From Torreya grandis (lineage: Eukaryota > Streptophyta > Pinopsida > Cupressales > Taxaceae), in assembly GCA_037957365.1 (NCBI GenBank), contig JARHVA010004230.1:523501-587500 (forward strand): a stretch of 64,000 bases of DNA. Reading direction: 5' to 3'. Below the pieces are notes generated by a model. The model was not told where the DNA came from and did not search any database. It saw only the letters and a list, made by a program, of their open reading frames with translations. A program made the position numbers and the translations under genes. Below are positions 1 to 14,974 of this stretch, piece after piece (the first letter of the stretch is position 1; the number at the start of each line of letters is the position of its first letter).

Positions 1-3000
1 TAGACAAATCTAAAAGGGTTGTCCTAAAACTAGATAAGTATTTTATCCCATGTGTTATGGAGTTGAAAAATTGTACACATCAATAATGACTCTAAGACAT
101 TTTTACAATAGTACATATATGTTCTAGTCATGAACATTCCATAAAATTATGGGTTGTTATTCAAATAGGATTGATTAAATACATGTTATAGGTACAAGCC
201 ACTAAGAGGGGGGGTTAATTAATGAACCCATATAATTAAATTCAAACCTAATTCTTTCAAACCCTTAATCATTTAATACATACATTCATAGATCATATGC
301 ATCATTCACAACAATGAACAAGAGAAACAATGTAAGATGAAAGACATAACACAAGACATATGTGGGAAACCGTCTTGGGGGAGAAAACCCACTGGAACTT
401 ATAATTAGACTACTATCCTACAAAAAAAGAACCAATTTAGACCAACTACAACTGATCAAGGAACCAACATCCATTATTTTAATGAAATTGTAATCCCAAA
501 AAGAGCCACTACACCTATCTAGTTGAGTTTCCACAACTAGACCTTTGAAAAGTTTCACCTTGAAAGGTGGCTACAACCCCTTAGATTTTGAGTAGCCATA
601 AAAACACATATGAACAACTTCCACCTTTAAACTGATGTCTTCAACACCTAATGATGGACCTCTAATTATCACTCTTTACCAACTCAGTAAAAAACCTATC
701 AACCAACACTCCCTATTGTCCAAATCACATTACAAACTTGAACCAACACACAAAGATCAATTAAGACACATTACATATCCCAACTAATCCCACTCTTTGA
801 CTCTTCACTCAAACTCAATCCTTAAATCTTCAAGAGCAATGTTATGACATTATAAATATAACCTACAAGTAATACACACCATTATCAAATTGATCTACCT
901 TTTAACCCATCCATTGTGCACACAAAACCTTCACCTTACACACTCTCTCAAATAGTCACATGAGCATATTCACTTATTCTTCCTCTTATAGGCTTATTAG
1001 GTATAATGACTTATGTGATCACCTTCATCACCTTGATCAAATAAGCATGTATAATTATATTTATTATCCTCTAGTCTTTAATAACCTATACCTTATCTTT
1101 CAAAAGTTATCTCCTTCACTTAGATCCACATCCGCACAACCCTTAAAGTTTCACACAATGTCTAGAAACCAACACATTTGGTTTCACCATTTATAGAGCT
1201 ATCATGATTATCAACATCTTGGTCTACCATTAGGCATACCTTAACCCTTAAGGAATTTATCCTATGAATACATATAACATTACAATCTTCATAATTTGGC
1301 CATAACATTAATGGGTCACCTTTAAGTAGCTATACCTTTCAATTAGGCCCTTATAACTCTTATAAGTCTCATGCAGATGTATTCACCCATTTAGCACTTC
1401 ATGAAAACAAAAAGAACATAAGAACACTTCCAAAATCATGAACCCATTCCATATTATCTATAATTCCTCATTAAATTCCAACAACTAGCATAGTACCCTT
1501 CTACTTAAGCATAATTTGATCAAACAACATTCTATACACATAATCACCATAAAAAATACATAGTCCACTTATAAACCTTTGTTCATACTACATATGATTG
1601 TTTAAACCTTAATAATGCACACATATAATACTATTGGAGTCTAAAACACTCCCCAATATCTAATACATCAAGAAACATTGAAATAACATCAATACAAGCT
1701 CAATTACCCTTCTTGGGTTACTTGCATAGCATACACAAACACATAGTCAACTTTTACCTTCATAACTTTGACTATACATACTATAAAATATTTAAGTATA
1801 ATTTATAGATGTGCTTAGGATTCCTCTACAAGTTCACTTTTTACACCATGAGCAAATTCTACATAGATCAAAGATACAACCAAAATATAGAGAATTGATT
1901 TTTCCATTGTTAAATTTAAATATTCAAATGTAAAAAGTCATAGTTAAACCTTGAACACATTTCTTGCATCTCATGTCCTCACATATTTAGATTAAATTCA
2001 CACCATTGATCTTCTTTTCACTTTAACGCATAGTGTGCCAATGCCCAAATGTTAATCTTTGAATATTTCACCTCATCTCATGTAATCTTGCAATTTTGAC
2101 TCAACATGCATCATCGATCTTTTATATGTAGCTTAGTATTTAAAAATTCTAAATATCTATCACTTTGACCTATTGACTTTAATTTTCACCACTGATCACT
2201 ATCTATATGATCACCCACTCATTGATTATTCTTGGAAGAATCTTGAGCTTAATCTCTGCTCAACATTAAACATCGAACACTTGGCACCATCTCACTATTT
2301 CCTAACTTCTTGGAGAAATGTGATCCATCGATGTTTCTTGAACTTTAACTTATGAAAAAATGACTATGGGAGCCTTTTCAAGCTATATGTAAGGTCAATT
2401 TTTCACCTCCATATCTTTTACTTCATTCAAGCACATGTTCTAAAATTTGGACCATATTATCTCCTCACATAGGATAATCTAAGCATGTGTAAATATGATC
2501 TTGGAACCCTCAAACATGTGAGATATAATTACATTAAAATTCCTCCTCATATTTATCTTACATAGAGCCAACAATGTCAGTAATTTCCTAGAAGGCTAAC
2601 TTTTCACATGTATATATTTTGACATGCTTCAGTGCATGATATGAAATTTAGCTAAAATTAAATAGGCACAAAACTAAACAAAACCATATGATATTATCTT
2701 TAAATTTCCATATGTGCAAGATATTCCATCACAAAACTAATTACTCAACTTTTTCTTGCCTCATGCAAATTTGGCTAAGTATTAGAAAACACTGTCAAAC
2801 TACTTGGGAGCCCAACTTTACACTTGCATATATTATGATGTACTTTGGTTCATGATATGAAATTTAGTACAAATATCTAATAATAAATTTTATTAAAACC
2901 ATATGACCAATTCCCCTTGACTCATCCATAAGTAGCAATGGTGACATCATCAAACTTCATACTCACATTTTCTACCACTAGACCAAAAATGTCTAGATGA

Positions 3001-4064
3001 CAACAATGATCAACTAGATGGAATCCACACATGAACACAAGAATTAAAAGTATAGAAATAATCTTATGGAATCATTTCACATCCTAAAAATACCATACTC
3101 ATCCCTAAAAATCACTAATCATGAAAACTCTAAAGATCAACCAAGCCTTCTTCAAGCATATTAGGAAAAGCACATTGTACACTTTGTCATTGTCACTTAG
3201 ACTGTCAATAATATTAATTCACTCACATGGAAACCTTTGTGACATCATCATGACATAATTAAAAAATCTCCAACAAAACACTAAATGGATACATGGCTAT
3301 ATAATTATCACATAGGTGGCTACCTTGGAAAGGAGTATCTAATCAAACACAAGCAGTTAGGAATAAAAGATGAAGAACTTTATCATAGAGTACAATGCTA
3401 ATAATGAGAATGTGAACTTTGAATTATCACATATAGGTGTATATATGTTCACTAAAAATAAATGAACTCATGAACAAGAATTTAAAGGTCCTTCCCAATT
3501 ATGGACTCTCTATTTCAATTGATCTAGATCAAAGTAAGGTTTATGTGTTGGCATGGCTCTGATCAATTTAGATGGGAAATAGTATCTAGCCATAATTTGG
3601 TTTCAATTCCTTTATAAATATAATAAATCAAAGTATGAATCTTTGAATTAGTCTGTAGTACACATTGAAACACAATGTCAAGTAATTATAGATATTAGAT
3701 TATTTAGAGCTAGTCATCAACTAGATCAAAAATAAATACCAATGTAAACTAGCATATTTGAATAAATACAAACACCAATAATGCGATTTAATTGAGTCTT
3801 TCAAAGCCTTCAAAATCATATCTAATCTCAAAGAAGAAAATTAAATGGCATATGCACTAGTATCTTCACCTACCAACTTAACACTACTCTCAAGAATACA
3901 AGATGAATAGATTTTTAGTAGACTTGGTTCCTTTCCCATCTATTCCTGATAATGTAAAGAAATTATAAGTATTTGATGATGAATAATAGATTATATAATT
4001 TATGAATATTTATGTATCATTTTAATATAATATAATAGATGAAAATGATGTTGGACCTAGGAGT
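1..4064. other. Unassigned AT-rich DNA
   Basis: No convincing coding region, RNA gene or repeat boundary was found here. ORFs such as those at 960-1196 and 2173-2355 are short, low in complexity and match no family I recognise. A segment at about 185-420, with a G-run followed by a GGGAAAC...GGGGGAGAAAAC stretch, resembles sequence often seen in plant retroelement untranslated regions, but I cannot place it in a family. Probably decayed repeat DNA. Confidence 0.4.
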
Positions 4065-4236
4065 ATGAAATATTTAGGAGAATATGGTGTCTTATAACTG
4101 AAATAGAACTATATTCCTATGGGTATGGTCTTAATATAGCAACATTTTGATGTGGATATGAAATATAAAATATATAGGAGAATATGGTGTCTTACAACTT
4201 AAATATAAAAACACTCCTATGAGTATGGTTTCAATA
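4065..4236. repeat. Two-copy tandem duplication
   Basis: Two related units, about 4065-4137 and 4157-4236, share a core GGAGAATATGGTGTCTTA, then an AT-rich middle, then CTCCTATG/TTCCTATG followed by a GTATGGT motif. The period is about 95 bp. The pair lies about 450 bp upstream of the decayed gypsy RT of TE-A and may be part of that element's non-coding sequence, but no LTR end could be defined. Confidence 0.55.
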
Positions 4237-4689
4237 GATAAAGGTTTGGCTTTTAAGTATAAATAGCTTAAAATAATTAAATCTGATTTTTTTGAAGAGA
4301 ATCTAGGAATTGACCAACATCGCTAGTATGTAAACATTGGTCTAAGTGTCACTAAAAGTGAGAACCAAAAGTTGAGGGATATATTGATATATTATAAACA
4401 TATGATCTCTTAGACATATTAATATTTTAATTTCTTTAACCCCAAGGTCATAACACATATTATCCCACTAAATCCATAACATAATCCATTCAAAAAATGA
4501 AAGAGGCTAGTAAATCCACTTCTAGAACCCCTCATCCAGACAAAATTATATAAGATATTGTATATTAAGATCATATTTTACTAATTTATTTCCTATTAAA
4601 AATAAAAATGGAAAAATTATACTGTGTTAACTTTAGAAACCTAAACTGGGAATCATAAAATCATAACTATCATTTTACCTCTCTACTTA

Positions 4690-6805
4690 AGGTGACCCAA
4701 ATGGTTAGTATAGCTAAGATGATTTCATTTTTGGATGGATTATCAAGATATTATAAATTTTTTTAATAATAAAATAATAGAATGAAGAATACCTTCACCA
4801 CCAAATGGGGTACTTTTGCATATAAAGTGATGCCTTTTGGCTTAATAAATGCATAAACAACCTTCCAGTAGGCTATGGATAGTTACCTTTTAAGTAATTG
4901 TTGGCAAGTGCATAATCATTTAAATGGATGACCTAACTATGTTTGTAAAGGATATATCTGATCATGCAGACCATTTGCAAAAAGCATTTGATAGATGTAG
5001 GAGATATGGAGTATCAGGTAGTCCAATGAAGAGCATATTTAGGGTTACTCAAGGAAAATTTTTAGGCCATGTCATTACCAAATATGGGATTTTCATTGAC
5101 CTAGAATGAATCCAGAACATTTCCTATATAATACCTCCTGACATATAAAAAGAGTTCAAGTCTCTCTTTATCAAGATAAAATTTGTGATGAAATTTAATT
5201 CTAGATTTATAGAGATTTCCAAGACAATGAATGCCATGTTGAAGCAAGACACTAAAATAGAATTGATGATTGAATCAAAATAGGATTTATAGGATATTAA
5301 AACTTCCATTACTCAATATCCATTCCTAATCATCCTAAAAATTTCTAAGGATTTATTCCTTTATTTGTTTACTTCCAAGCATAGTATAGTAGAAACACTC
5401 ACATAAAAGGTAGATGATAGTGAAAATCTAATTGCCTTCATGGTTACTATTCTAAAAGATGTAGAGTTAAAGTATTTAATGATAGATAAGTAGATATATG
5501 CATTAATAAAATATAGAAAGAATATTAGGAATTATATTATAAGTAAAAATATCTATGCCATCATTATGGACCCAATTGTCAATCTTGTTCTTTGCCATAA
5601 CAAATTAGATGAAAGAAGAGGTAAGTGGATGGAAAAGCTATACAATTTTGATCTTCAAATTAGATTAGCCAAAATGGCATGAGTGTAGGCAATCATTCAA
5701 CTCATGGCTGAGATTGATCCATGCATTTATATTAAAGAAATCAATGAGACTCAGGTGGCTAGTGGTGAATGGTATGCCCACGTAATATATGACTTACTCA
5801 TAGGTATATGCTCCCTTGAGCTATATAAGGAGCATAGGTTATCCCTTAGACTCAAATCAACCCATTTTATTATAAATAATAAAGTTTTATATTGGAAAAA
5901 TTATGAATGAATTTATTTGAGGTGTGTTTCAATAAATAAATAATTAAACATCATAGATAATCTACATCAAAATATAGTGTATATCCCTTAGGAAATGCAA
6001 AAAATAATAACATTTAGAGAATAAGATACTATTGGCCTACAATTTTCAAGGATGCTCATAATCATGTTAGGACCTACCATGAATGGTAGGTGTGTGGCAG
6101 AAATAGAAGTGGATGATACCATGCCTTTATTTCCATTCATTGAGGGATATTATTTCACTTAATGGGGTCTTGACTTCGTTGGGTTGATCAACTCAAATTT
6201 CTTAGCAGGGCATATATTCATTCTAAAAAATACTAACTATTGCACTAGATAGATAGAAACTATGGCCACTAATAATTTTAGAGAAATGGATGTTATCAAT
6301 TTTATGGAAGAGAATATACTAGTCAGGTTTGGCACTCCGATATATTTAGTTTATGATAATAGTCTAAATTTATAATTCACATAATTTACTAATGGGCCTA
6401 TAATAACTAAACTACCATAAAGTTCTCTTAAAATTACTATTCACAAGGGAATGGAGTTGATGAATCTACTAAAAATAATTTAATGGATGCCATCAAGAAA
6501 TCAATATAAGATAAACAAAGATAATGTCATTTACTACTGAAGTATGCACCATGGGCATACAAAAAAAGACAAAATCAAGCTCTCAAGGCTTTACCTTTTA
6601 TATATAAGATAAAACACATGAAAAAATGGGTAGCATGATAAGTTCACTCCTTTATGGATTGGCCCATATCAAATATTTGAAATACTAGGTAACAATGCCT
6701 TTTGTTTAAAGGACCTCCAAGGTAACAACTTTGTTTTCCCAATCAATTGATAGTTTTTGAAACATTATTTCATAGATTCTCTAACTAGATATGCTTCTAA
6801 ATGAC
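4690..6805 (+). pseudogene. TE-A: decayed Ty3/gypsy pol (RT, RNase H, integrase)
   Basis: This is the remnant of a Ty3/gypsy polyprotein. The RT part shows TKWGTFAYKVMPFGLINA (about 4800-4855), then the catalytic DD within MDDLTMF at 4924, where the codon expected to give the Tyr of YMDD is now TAA. KFLGHVITKYGIFID follows at about 5055. An RNase H-like stretch runs to about 5690. Integrase follows, with a zinc-region remnant near 6000-6090, WGLDFVGLIN at about 6160, a core with FMEENILVRFGTP at about 6300 and a C-terminal part with GPYQIFEILGN at about 6660. Many stops and several frameshifts make it non-functional. No LTR pair was identified. Family assignment is strong; domain edges are approximate. 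Confidence 0.8.
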
Positions 6806-9610
6806 TGTTAGTGTAGACATAGGTATAGGAGTAGATTAAGTTTCCTACTTTTAAAAATAGATTTCTTGATTTCCTAAGTTAATCTTTCATGTTTTCTTAT
6901 ATTAGTGTTTCTTTTATTTTGAATTTTTTGTTTGAAGTTAGTGATTTGTTTTCTAAATTATTCTGATTAAATTATAAAGAAATACAATTAATTTATTATG
7001 TTAGGATGATGAAAAGGCCTAATGAAAGAACAGAGATGATATAAGAGAAAACGTAATTGGTGTGTACTATAATTTTTTATGGTAGTGCATGAGGTTATAG
7101 GATTGAGGCATGTATTATGACTGAATAAATTTACAACTAGATTGAATGAGTTCACTACCCCTTTAGGATCTACTCTGATATACTCATGAAAATTTTATAA
7201 AGGATTTTCATTTTGAAATTTATACTAAATTTTTAAATGTTAAAACTTAGATGAGAGATAATAAACATTTAATTTTATACACACTAGTAGGGATGTATTG
7301 ATTAAAATAAGTTCCCTTATTATACACCTAGCTAATGGTGATTCCTAATGCTTCTTATATCTATGTTTCAACAAAAAAAACATACAAAATTATAGAGAAT
7401 GGGTGATTCAATCAACCTATGTTAGGGATATATATGATTGGCTATTAGTAGAACAAGCATTATAGTGGAATTAGAGGTATCTTTTTTGGGGTTATGGGTG
7501 TCTAGCTAATAGTAGACCAATATCCAAGATCCCATTAATATTTCATTATAAAATCAAAAATAAAAATGAAACATATAGTGTTTATCCATGTATTTGTTAA
7601 AATTATCATAATAATGGAAATTGAGATTTACAAAATCACACATATAGATCCTAAGAATGAAAAGGGTTAGTATGTTGTATGAGGAAGGCAGAGCCATTTC
7701 TAGTAGAATTGTTCACTTATTCTTTCCCTATTGGGATTGAATTTTTATTTTGATGCATTATAAATATTATGGGTTCTCAAATAATCTATATTATTTCCCC
7801 ACTATGTCACCATTTTTTATACCCTAACACACCCCCATTATCAAAATTCAAACATGGACCCAAATTTTTGAAAATCTTTATTTGAGGTCCTATGAGTCTT
7901 AGAGTACATGATATTGATTTAACATGCATAAGTCTAAGGTTATATTAAAAGGTGTGAGTCTAAGTTGCAAAATTTATAAAAAATGAGAATCCAAAATTAG
8001 GTGTTATTCATTATTTATTTATAACCTTGTGTTTTTATATATTATCCAAAGTTGAACTTACATTTTTTTGACTAACAGAGATAACATGTTATATTCTAGT
8101 TTTGGTTTTTATATGTTTACAATGATATTTTCAAGACTTAAGAATTATCCACACTAGGATCTCTAAGATGTATTTATTCAAAAATATTTTTGAGATCATG
8201 ATATATGGAAAGATCACATTAGATTGTCATACATTGTCTCTCATGAATAGTTAATGTCTTGAGGTTTCATAACTCCAAGTTCTAAGATTAAGACAAGTGG
8301 CATCATTATGTTGATCATATCTCACCCTAGTCAAATAATTTTTTTATAAATTTAAGGAAACTAAGTTATCACATTTTTTCCACATGGAAAGAAATCATTC
8401 AATCAAATTGAAATTAATTTCATGAAAATCCTAAGTCTTATCAGTCTCTGGATGTTTGAGATTTTACCATGTGCACAATCCCATGGTTTCAAACCTAGAA
8501 GGTCAAAACAATTTTTTATTTTGATTTTTTGTAACTCTGAGATCATGATAGGTGGTGCAACCCCATTCACTTGGATACTTATAGGAAATATGCAATTTTA
8601 ATGGCCAATCATTCCTATAGCCCAAAAAGTCTAAGATCATGCCATGTGTTAACATCTTAGCCACCTAGAGTTTATAAAATGAGATACACAATCAACATTG
8701 AATAGCTATAGATCCCCAAGATAACTCTATATGTCTCAATATCATTAACTTGCATTCCATGAAACATGTAAAATAATATCATAAGTATAAATACCCTAGG
8801 TAAATAAGATGAATACAAGTGTCACAATCAAGGATATGTGTATCCACAATGAAAGCAAAGGATTTGATAACTAAACAAAAGGTCAATAAGTGAGAAATAA
8901 ACACCTATATTAAAGTGATGATTCAACACTAAAAAGTTAATGAGAAGTTATCATGTGATAAAACATATCCTACCAAAGTTGATTGGCAAATTTAAATAAA
9001 AATGGAAACACAATAAAAATCCATTATTGAAATTAATGGCACATGAACCATGTATTCAAGATCTATACATTGATGATATATGCCAAATTTGAGTAATGCC
9101 AATTCACTTCACCATTAATCTATAAGTTCAATATTGTGATCATGATCTCTCAAGAAACTAAAATTCCTAGTTTTCTAAACTAATTTATGAGTGATTTTTG
9201 TTAGTCTATGAAAAATCCTACACAGTCTTAGACTACCAAAATGGCTTCTCTAAAATAAACATGTAGCTAGGTCCCCTCTTCATACTCCATTTTTGAGAAT
9301 ATTAAATATACAGATGCTAAATTTGAATAAAGTTTCATTAATTTCAAGTCCCCTTATTATTCAACTTTCTAAAATGTAGTAGAGGCCATAGTACCATATT
9401 ACTCATAGGATTTTTTTATCTTAGGAGGAGTGACAATATATCGATAACTTGTTTTCAATAAAGAACATGGGATTACATAATGTGGTTATGATATATGAGG
9501 TAATTCTATGTATAGACTTACTTTGTGATTTGTTTTTAATGGTGCTTACACTTGAGATTAATTGCATCTCAAAACACATAAAAATGTAGTTTCTTATGTT
9601 TCTAGATACA
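6806..9610. other. Unassigned DNA downstream of TE-A
   Basis: No gene seen. The first part probably belongs to the 3' non-coding end of TE-A, but no LTR could be delimited because no second copy was recognised in the window. The rest is AT-rich with frequent stops in all frames. Confidence 0.4.
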
Positions 9611-10640
9611 TTTCTGAGAGGTATCCTATGATTTTAAGGCTTGAATATTATTATAACCATGTTTCAACCAATATGTGGATGGAATGAAATACCATGGAAG
9701 GAAAATTGAAATAATGGTTAGTAAAATGGGGAAATTGAATCTCAAGGGAGGTATTTCTTGCAATATCATAATTAAGTTTAGACTAGGCATTAGGGTAGTA
9801 ATGACACTTTTGGATAGGTTATAAGGCTTCCTCAATATCACCTATGTATAGGTAGAATGGGTGTCATTATAAGATATTATCTTAACCTCAAATAAAATTC
9901 TAGCAGTGGGGTAAATTATTAGTTTTAAATTAATGGGGAAGATGTTCAAATTAGAAAAAAGATTGGTTATTAGAATTTTTGATATGATGTCTTATTTGTT
10001 AGATGCAGTCATTGGGATAGTTCAAAAAACTCATGGGGAATCATGGGAGACATCCATATAATATATGAATAACATAATTTTTTATGACTATTATTTATTA
10101 TATGTTTATAGATTTAGGAATGAAATCACCAAAATTTGTGAGGATGTTTATCCTTAGGTATATCATGCTATTTATGGAACCCATATGCCCAAACCATATA
10201 GAGAAATTGAAGAACATATCCAAAATGGTAAATTATTGGTACTCTATGGACTATAAAATTATTATAATTGAGGTACCAAATCACCCCATGTATTTTACAT
10301 GCCAAATCCTAGATAAGGTGATTAAACAAGAAATTGAACATCATTTATACAATAGTTTGGATGAGGAACTTGGTATCAAGCATTAAGCTTATTATCACAA
10401 GACACCCCTAAACATTAAGAAAATTCAGTTTGTAGTAATGGCACACCTCAATCAATTAGGAAATTTTAGGGTTCATTATGACTAAAAAGTGGCCCAATAT
10501 ATAAAATAGGACCCCAAGGAAAGAGTTATAAATTATCTTAAGTACTTATTGACCATTTTGGGTCACTATAAAGGAGCACCACTTGAGTCAATAGTTTGGG
10601 GTTTCAAATTTTAGCTAGAGTTCATAAAAAATGGCTAATT
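9611..10640 (+). pseudogene. Unidentified decayed ORF
   Basis: I do not recognise the family. Several plus-strand stretches look like genuine protein, offset by frameshifts: RLEYYYNHVSTNMWME (about 9640), then FRNEITKICEDVYP (about 10,110). The longest open piece runs 10,084-10,386, with IIIIEVPNHPMYFTCQIL and IKQEIEHHLYNSLDEELG, and continues past a stop with FRVHYD and ERVINYLKYLLTILG to about 10,570. The residue mix and the run of about 1 kb on one strand argue for a real former gene. It lies 3 kb upstream of the gag-like part of TE-B, so it may be an extra upstream ORF of that element or an independent repeat. That link is inference. Confidence 0.45.
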
Positions 10641-13550
10641 CTTTTGAATTAGCATTTTTACAAGAAAGGTTGGTCTCCATGCCTTTTGCAATACATAGTT
10701 GGGTTTTTTATTCCAAACAAAAGTTTTGAAGGCTAAAATGAGAGTCAAGTTTTTTATGAAAATAAAATTGAAAGATAAATGTTCCAAAGGTTTAATAAAA
10801 AATTGGTAAAAATGTTGTGAAAAAGCATAAATTTTTTTGTTCTAAATGTAAATGTTGAAGACCAAGTTTTGGATTAAAAATTACAAATGTAGGGGCCCAA
10901 ACAAATATTCAAAGTCCAATTCGCAAACAAAAGTTGTGACAATGGAAAATCTAAAGGCCTAGGTCTTTGAAAATTTTATAAATTCAAGGATTCATCATGT
11001 GATTCACACAAAAGCAATAAAGATAAAGACATGGTACTGAAGGAATGCACATAAATGTTGTGTGAAAGGTTCCTTAGCTTCAAAAAGTAATAATAGGGAA
11101 GTGCACAAAACACATATTCAAATTGTTAAAGTGAATCTAAAATGTTCATTCCTCACATGTGATATTTTTTTTATAAAAGGTCTTTGATTCTATAATGTTA
11201 AAGACCCAAGCATTATCATAACACTTAGTGTCTATGATCTCATAATTTTTAGGTTGTACACATTCCTCTACATAGATGACTAAAAGCTCTTAAACATAAG
11301 ATGTAAACTCATGAGACCAATAATATGGACTAATTGTAGAGGTAATCATAGCCTTATACTTCAACAATAAACTATTATATTCACCTCCTTCATAGGATGT
11401 TAATTTTCCTACATCATTGTGACATTATTTTTTAATGCTTGTCATATTGCATAGTCTTCAATGTGCACACTTCACATAAAATGAAACCAATTATTAAATC
11501 ATGCACAGGTCAAGGTGGGATGTGAACATGAACTTAAGTACATGAATTTAAAAGTGTGGATATAAATACATATATAGGGACGAAAGGAAGGTAATTCACC
11601 CTCTTTCTATGTAGGCTCTTTGTACGTAAGCACACGACATATATAGAACCTAATAATGTCTTGAGTACACACTATCTAATGCATAGATGTTTCCTAATAG
11701 TATAAGGAAAATATTTTTTCTACATGTGAAAGATGGCATGTTATGATTTAAAAGAGTATATGTAGCTTCTATAGTAAGTAATCCCATATGGATTTACAAG
11801 TTGTAGTTAAGTACAAGTAGTTGTTTCAAGTAGTTGGGTGTTGAAGGAATCCACATAAGAACAAGTTAAAAGTTGAAGAAAATTTTAGATGGTAGAGCAT
11901 TACCACACACATCCCTTGACTTCCTAAGCATGATTCATTCCTAGACACACATGTGGATCTATGAGAATCTTGTTAACCACTTATAGATTTAAATTATTTT
12001 ATAGAATTTAAGAAACATGGCTCTTAGTGACTTTTATGTGGTGACTTAGTCTTCTTGACCAAATTAGATCCCCAAGCACCAACCTATAAATTCATGTTTA
12101 TATCAACCACCCCAAGTGTAAAATTTATTGCATAATATTTTTATTGACCTTATAAAATTCCTAATTTTATTATATGGGGAGCTCTCTCCTTGGTAGAACA
12201 TAACTCTAACCATTCAAGTCTGTAATATTGGATTAGGATTTAAAATTTAATGAGAACTAGAGTTTATCTCATTATCTATGTTTTATGTGCATTAATAGTT
12301 GTTGATATTTTTCTATGGATGTTTATCCTTCTTATTATTGTCCTTCCCTTACACCTCTACAAAGAATCAAGATCATATGCAGGTTGCATATTATGTATGC
12401 ATGGGTCTGTATAAGCATTACATATGGACCATTTGTCATCCCTCTAAATGTTATGTTATATTCCCATACCTCTGTATGAAAAAAATATATAGTGGATCAT
12501 CAATTTGAGGAATGTTTATTTTAGTTCCTTAGTTTTATTATGTAGTTAAGTGGGTGAGGTGCTCATTCTATTCTTGGTGCATAACCTCTTTCCCTTTTAG
12601 AAAGCCTCTTACCCTCTCTCACCACTTTTCCTTTGTTAGGATTAGTTTTATTATTAGTATTAGATTTCATTTCTTCTCTTTATAGGTCTATATGTTGGTC
12701 CTAAACTAGGTGTACTTAGATTAGAAAGAAGCTAGCCTTCTTCAGAGATTCATCCCAAGGAGTGAAAGAGTCCCATTCATTAGAAACATTCCCATTATAT
12801 CTATGAGACACAAGATATTATACAAGCATCGGTAATATTTAATACACCCATGCCCCATATTGAGTACTTAGATACCCTGTGTAAAGCATTCATGCTATAT
12901 ATCCATATTCATTCATCCCCATGTAGTAAGCTATCCATAGGTGTATGTTTTTAATGATAATAGCTTATAGTACACCTAGTGGGATCTATACAAATATTAA
13001 GCTAAGAGATTGGTGTTGTTCTTAGAAAGAGTGCTGAGGACACTCTACAAAGTACCTACTAACTCTAAACATTTATGGTTTATGAAACATCATCCTTTCA
13101 TCTATATTACAAAATAAACAAGATCATCTTCAATAAGTATCGATTTTCCTTTCATTGAGCTATTTTCACCCTATAAAAGAATAATTTATAAAGTATCCTT
13201 ATCTCTAGTTAAGTGAATTGGTGATTCAAGCCAAGCTTCCCTAATAACTCAATCTACCCCTCTTTTTTATATATTTCCCCAAACTATAAGAAGATTATTC
13301 CCTATTCCCTTCATGGTTATGTATATGAACTAGATGTTTATGCCCTTTAGTGGGCATATCCATTTGGTTTTAACCCATTATGATAACATCCTAGTTTTAT
13401 CCCTTAAAATCTTGTCATATTTTACTAGTGAGAACATAACCTCCCTTATAGAACATATTCAAGATGTTACAAATATCTACTTAGTTCACCATGTCATAAA
13501 ATATAATGTAGTATTTTAGATACTTTCCTCTTCCTTAAAAGGGAAATATA
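10641..13550. other. Unassigned DNA
   Basis: No supported gene. Short ORFs at 12,299-12,508 and 13,334-13,519 are rich in Tyr, Ile, Leu and His, as expected of AT-rich non-coding DNA, and contain no recognisable motif. It may be the untranslated leader of TE-B, but no LTR or primer-binding site was found. Confidence 0.4.
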
Positions 13551-14930
13551 TCTAGTGGTAATGGGGTTTGAGGATGAGATAGGAGAATCACTATGTAATG
13601 AGTTTGAATATATAAGTGATAACCTATCTTTGAAAAAGTAGCTCACCACCATTAAGAGATCCCTAGATGAGTTGAAGGTTGATTTTAATTTTAGACTCTA
13701 GAAGATCTGAGATAAAGTACCACATTTATGTAAGCCATATCTAAATATTGAATTCTTTTATTATTTAAAGGCTTTCAATAGTAACATAGTTATAATGGTC
13801 TAATCCATGGGAAGAATGATGCTTCCTAATGCTTAGGAGGTTGTTGTGCACTTAGATAATTATTTGATTTAGGCTAGAAATATTATGTCCAAACCCCCTA
13901 TGACCATGTTTCCTAAGCCCCCATCCATAATTAAACCTCCATTTCCTTTCATTCTAAACCTAATACCCATCCCTATTATAACTAGCTCTCCTCATATATT
14001 AGTTGCACCTTCGAGTGAGATACATGAATTCAAATCATTATTGTAGAGATTTGGAAATGATCTAGTAGTGCTCAAAAGGAAAAAACATGTCATTCTATGA
14101 ATTATCAACCTTTCAAATAGACATATCAATAAAATAGGTCTCCTTATCAAGGTGGCATGAAGATTTAAAACAAATTTCCATATAATAAACTTCCCTATCC
14201 ACAAAATTTTAGTGTTATCAACACTTTAATAACCTTCATGCCTATGTAAAATAACATAATGTAGGACTTTTAATGGTGAATTACATGTAATTAGCCACAT
14301 AATCATGCCACCTATGTAAATGGAACCTTAAATCAAGAACTTATGGTAAACAATGTATCATAGTCTCAAGCACAATTGAATATCATAGTTTCACAAAGGG
14401 AAGAAAATCTAGTGAAAATGCAAGAACAAACTGAATCCACTCTTGTAAACTAGTAGGAAGACAAATTCACTTAAATCAAAGTGAGATTCCAAACACAAGA
14501 GTCAACCTAGTTAATTTTAATGTAAGGCTTAGAAAAATAGCAATGCTAGAAGAACCATCTTATTCAATACCTTCAACTTTTATGCTCCAGGTCTAGCAGA
14601 TAGATACCAAAGTCAAAACACATGCACAACCTTTGATGCACATAGATCAAGTTGCATAGAGAGAATCCACCTCAAACTAGTGTGTAGGTGTGAAAAGAGG
14701 ATACTATTCAAAATTTTTGGAAAAATGAACCCTAAATCCCTTTTAACATAGTCAAACAAATGAAGAAAATAAGCTTAAATGTAACAATGTGGGACATTCT
14801 TACCATTCCTTCTCAAAGTATTTTTCTTAGGATGATACAAATAATTTCAATGTACACAAGCCATTAAATACTATATTTTTTGTCTCTATGATCTTGTGTC
14901 AACTAAATGAGGATGCATCACATATAATCA
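13551..14930 (+). pseudogene. TE-B: gag-like remnant
   Basis: Weak call. The plus strand carries fragments of polar, Gln/Asn-rich protein of the kind found at the end of gypsy gag, including NKFPYN (about 14,170) and QREENLVKMQEQTES (about 14,395), directly upstream of a recognisable protease in the same orientation. Stops and frameshifts are dense, and no intact zinc knuckle is visible. Position relative to the protease is the main support. Confidence 0.4.
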
Positions 14931-14974
14931 ACAAGCTACCTCCATTCTAAATTTCTTTGTTCATTAGTAATCAC

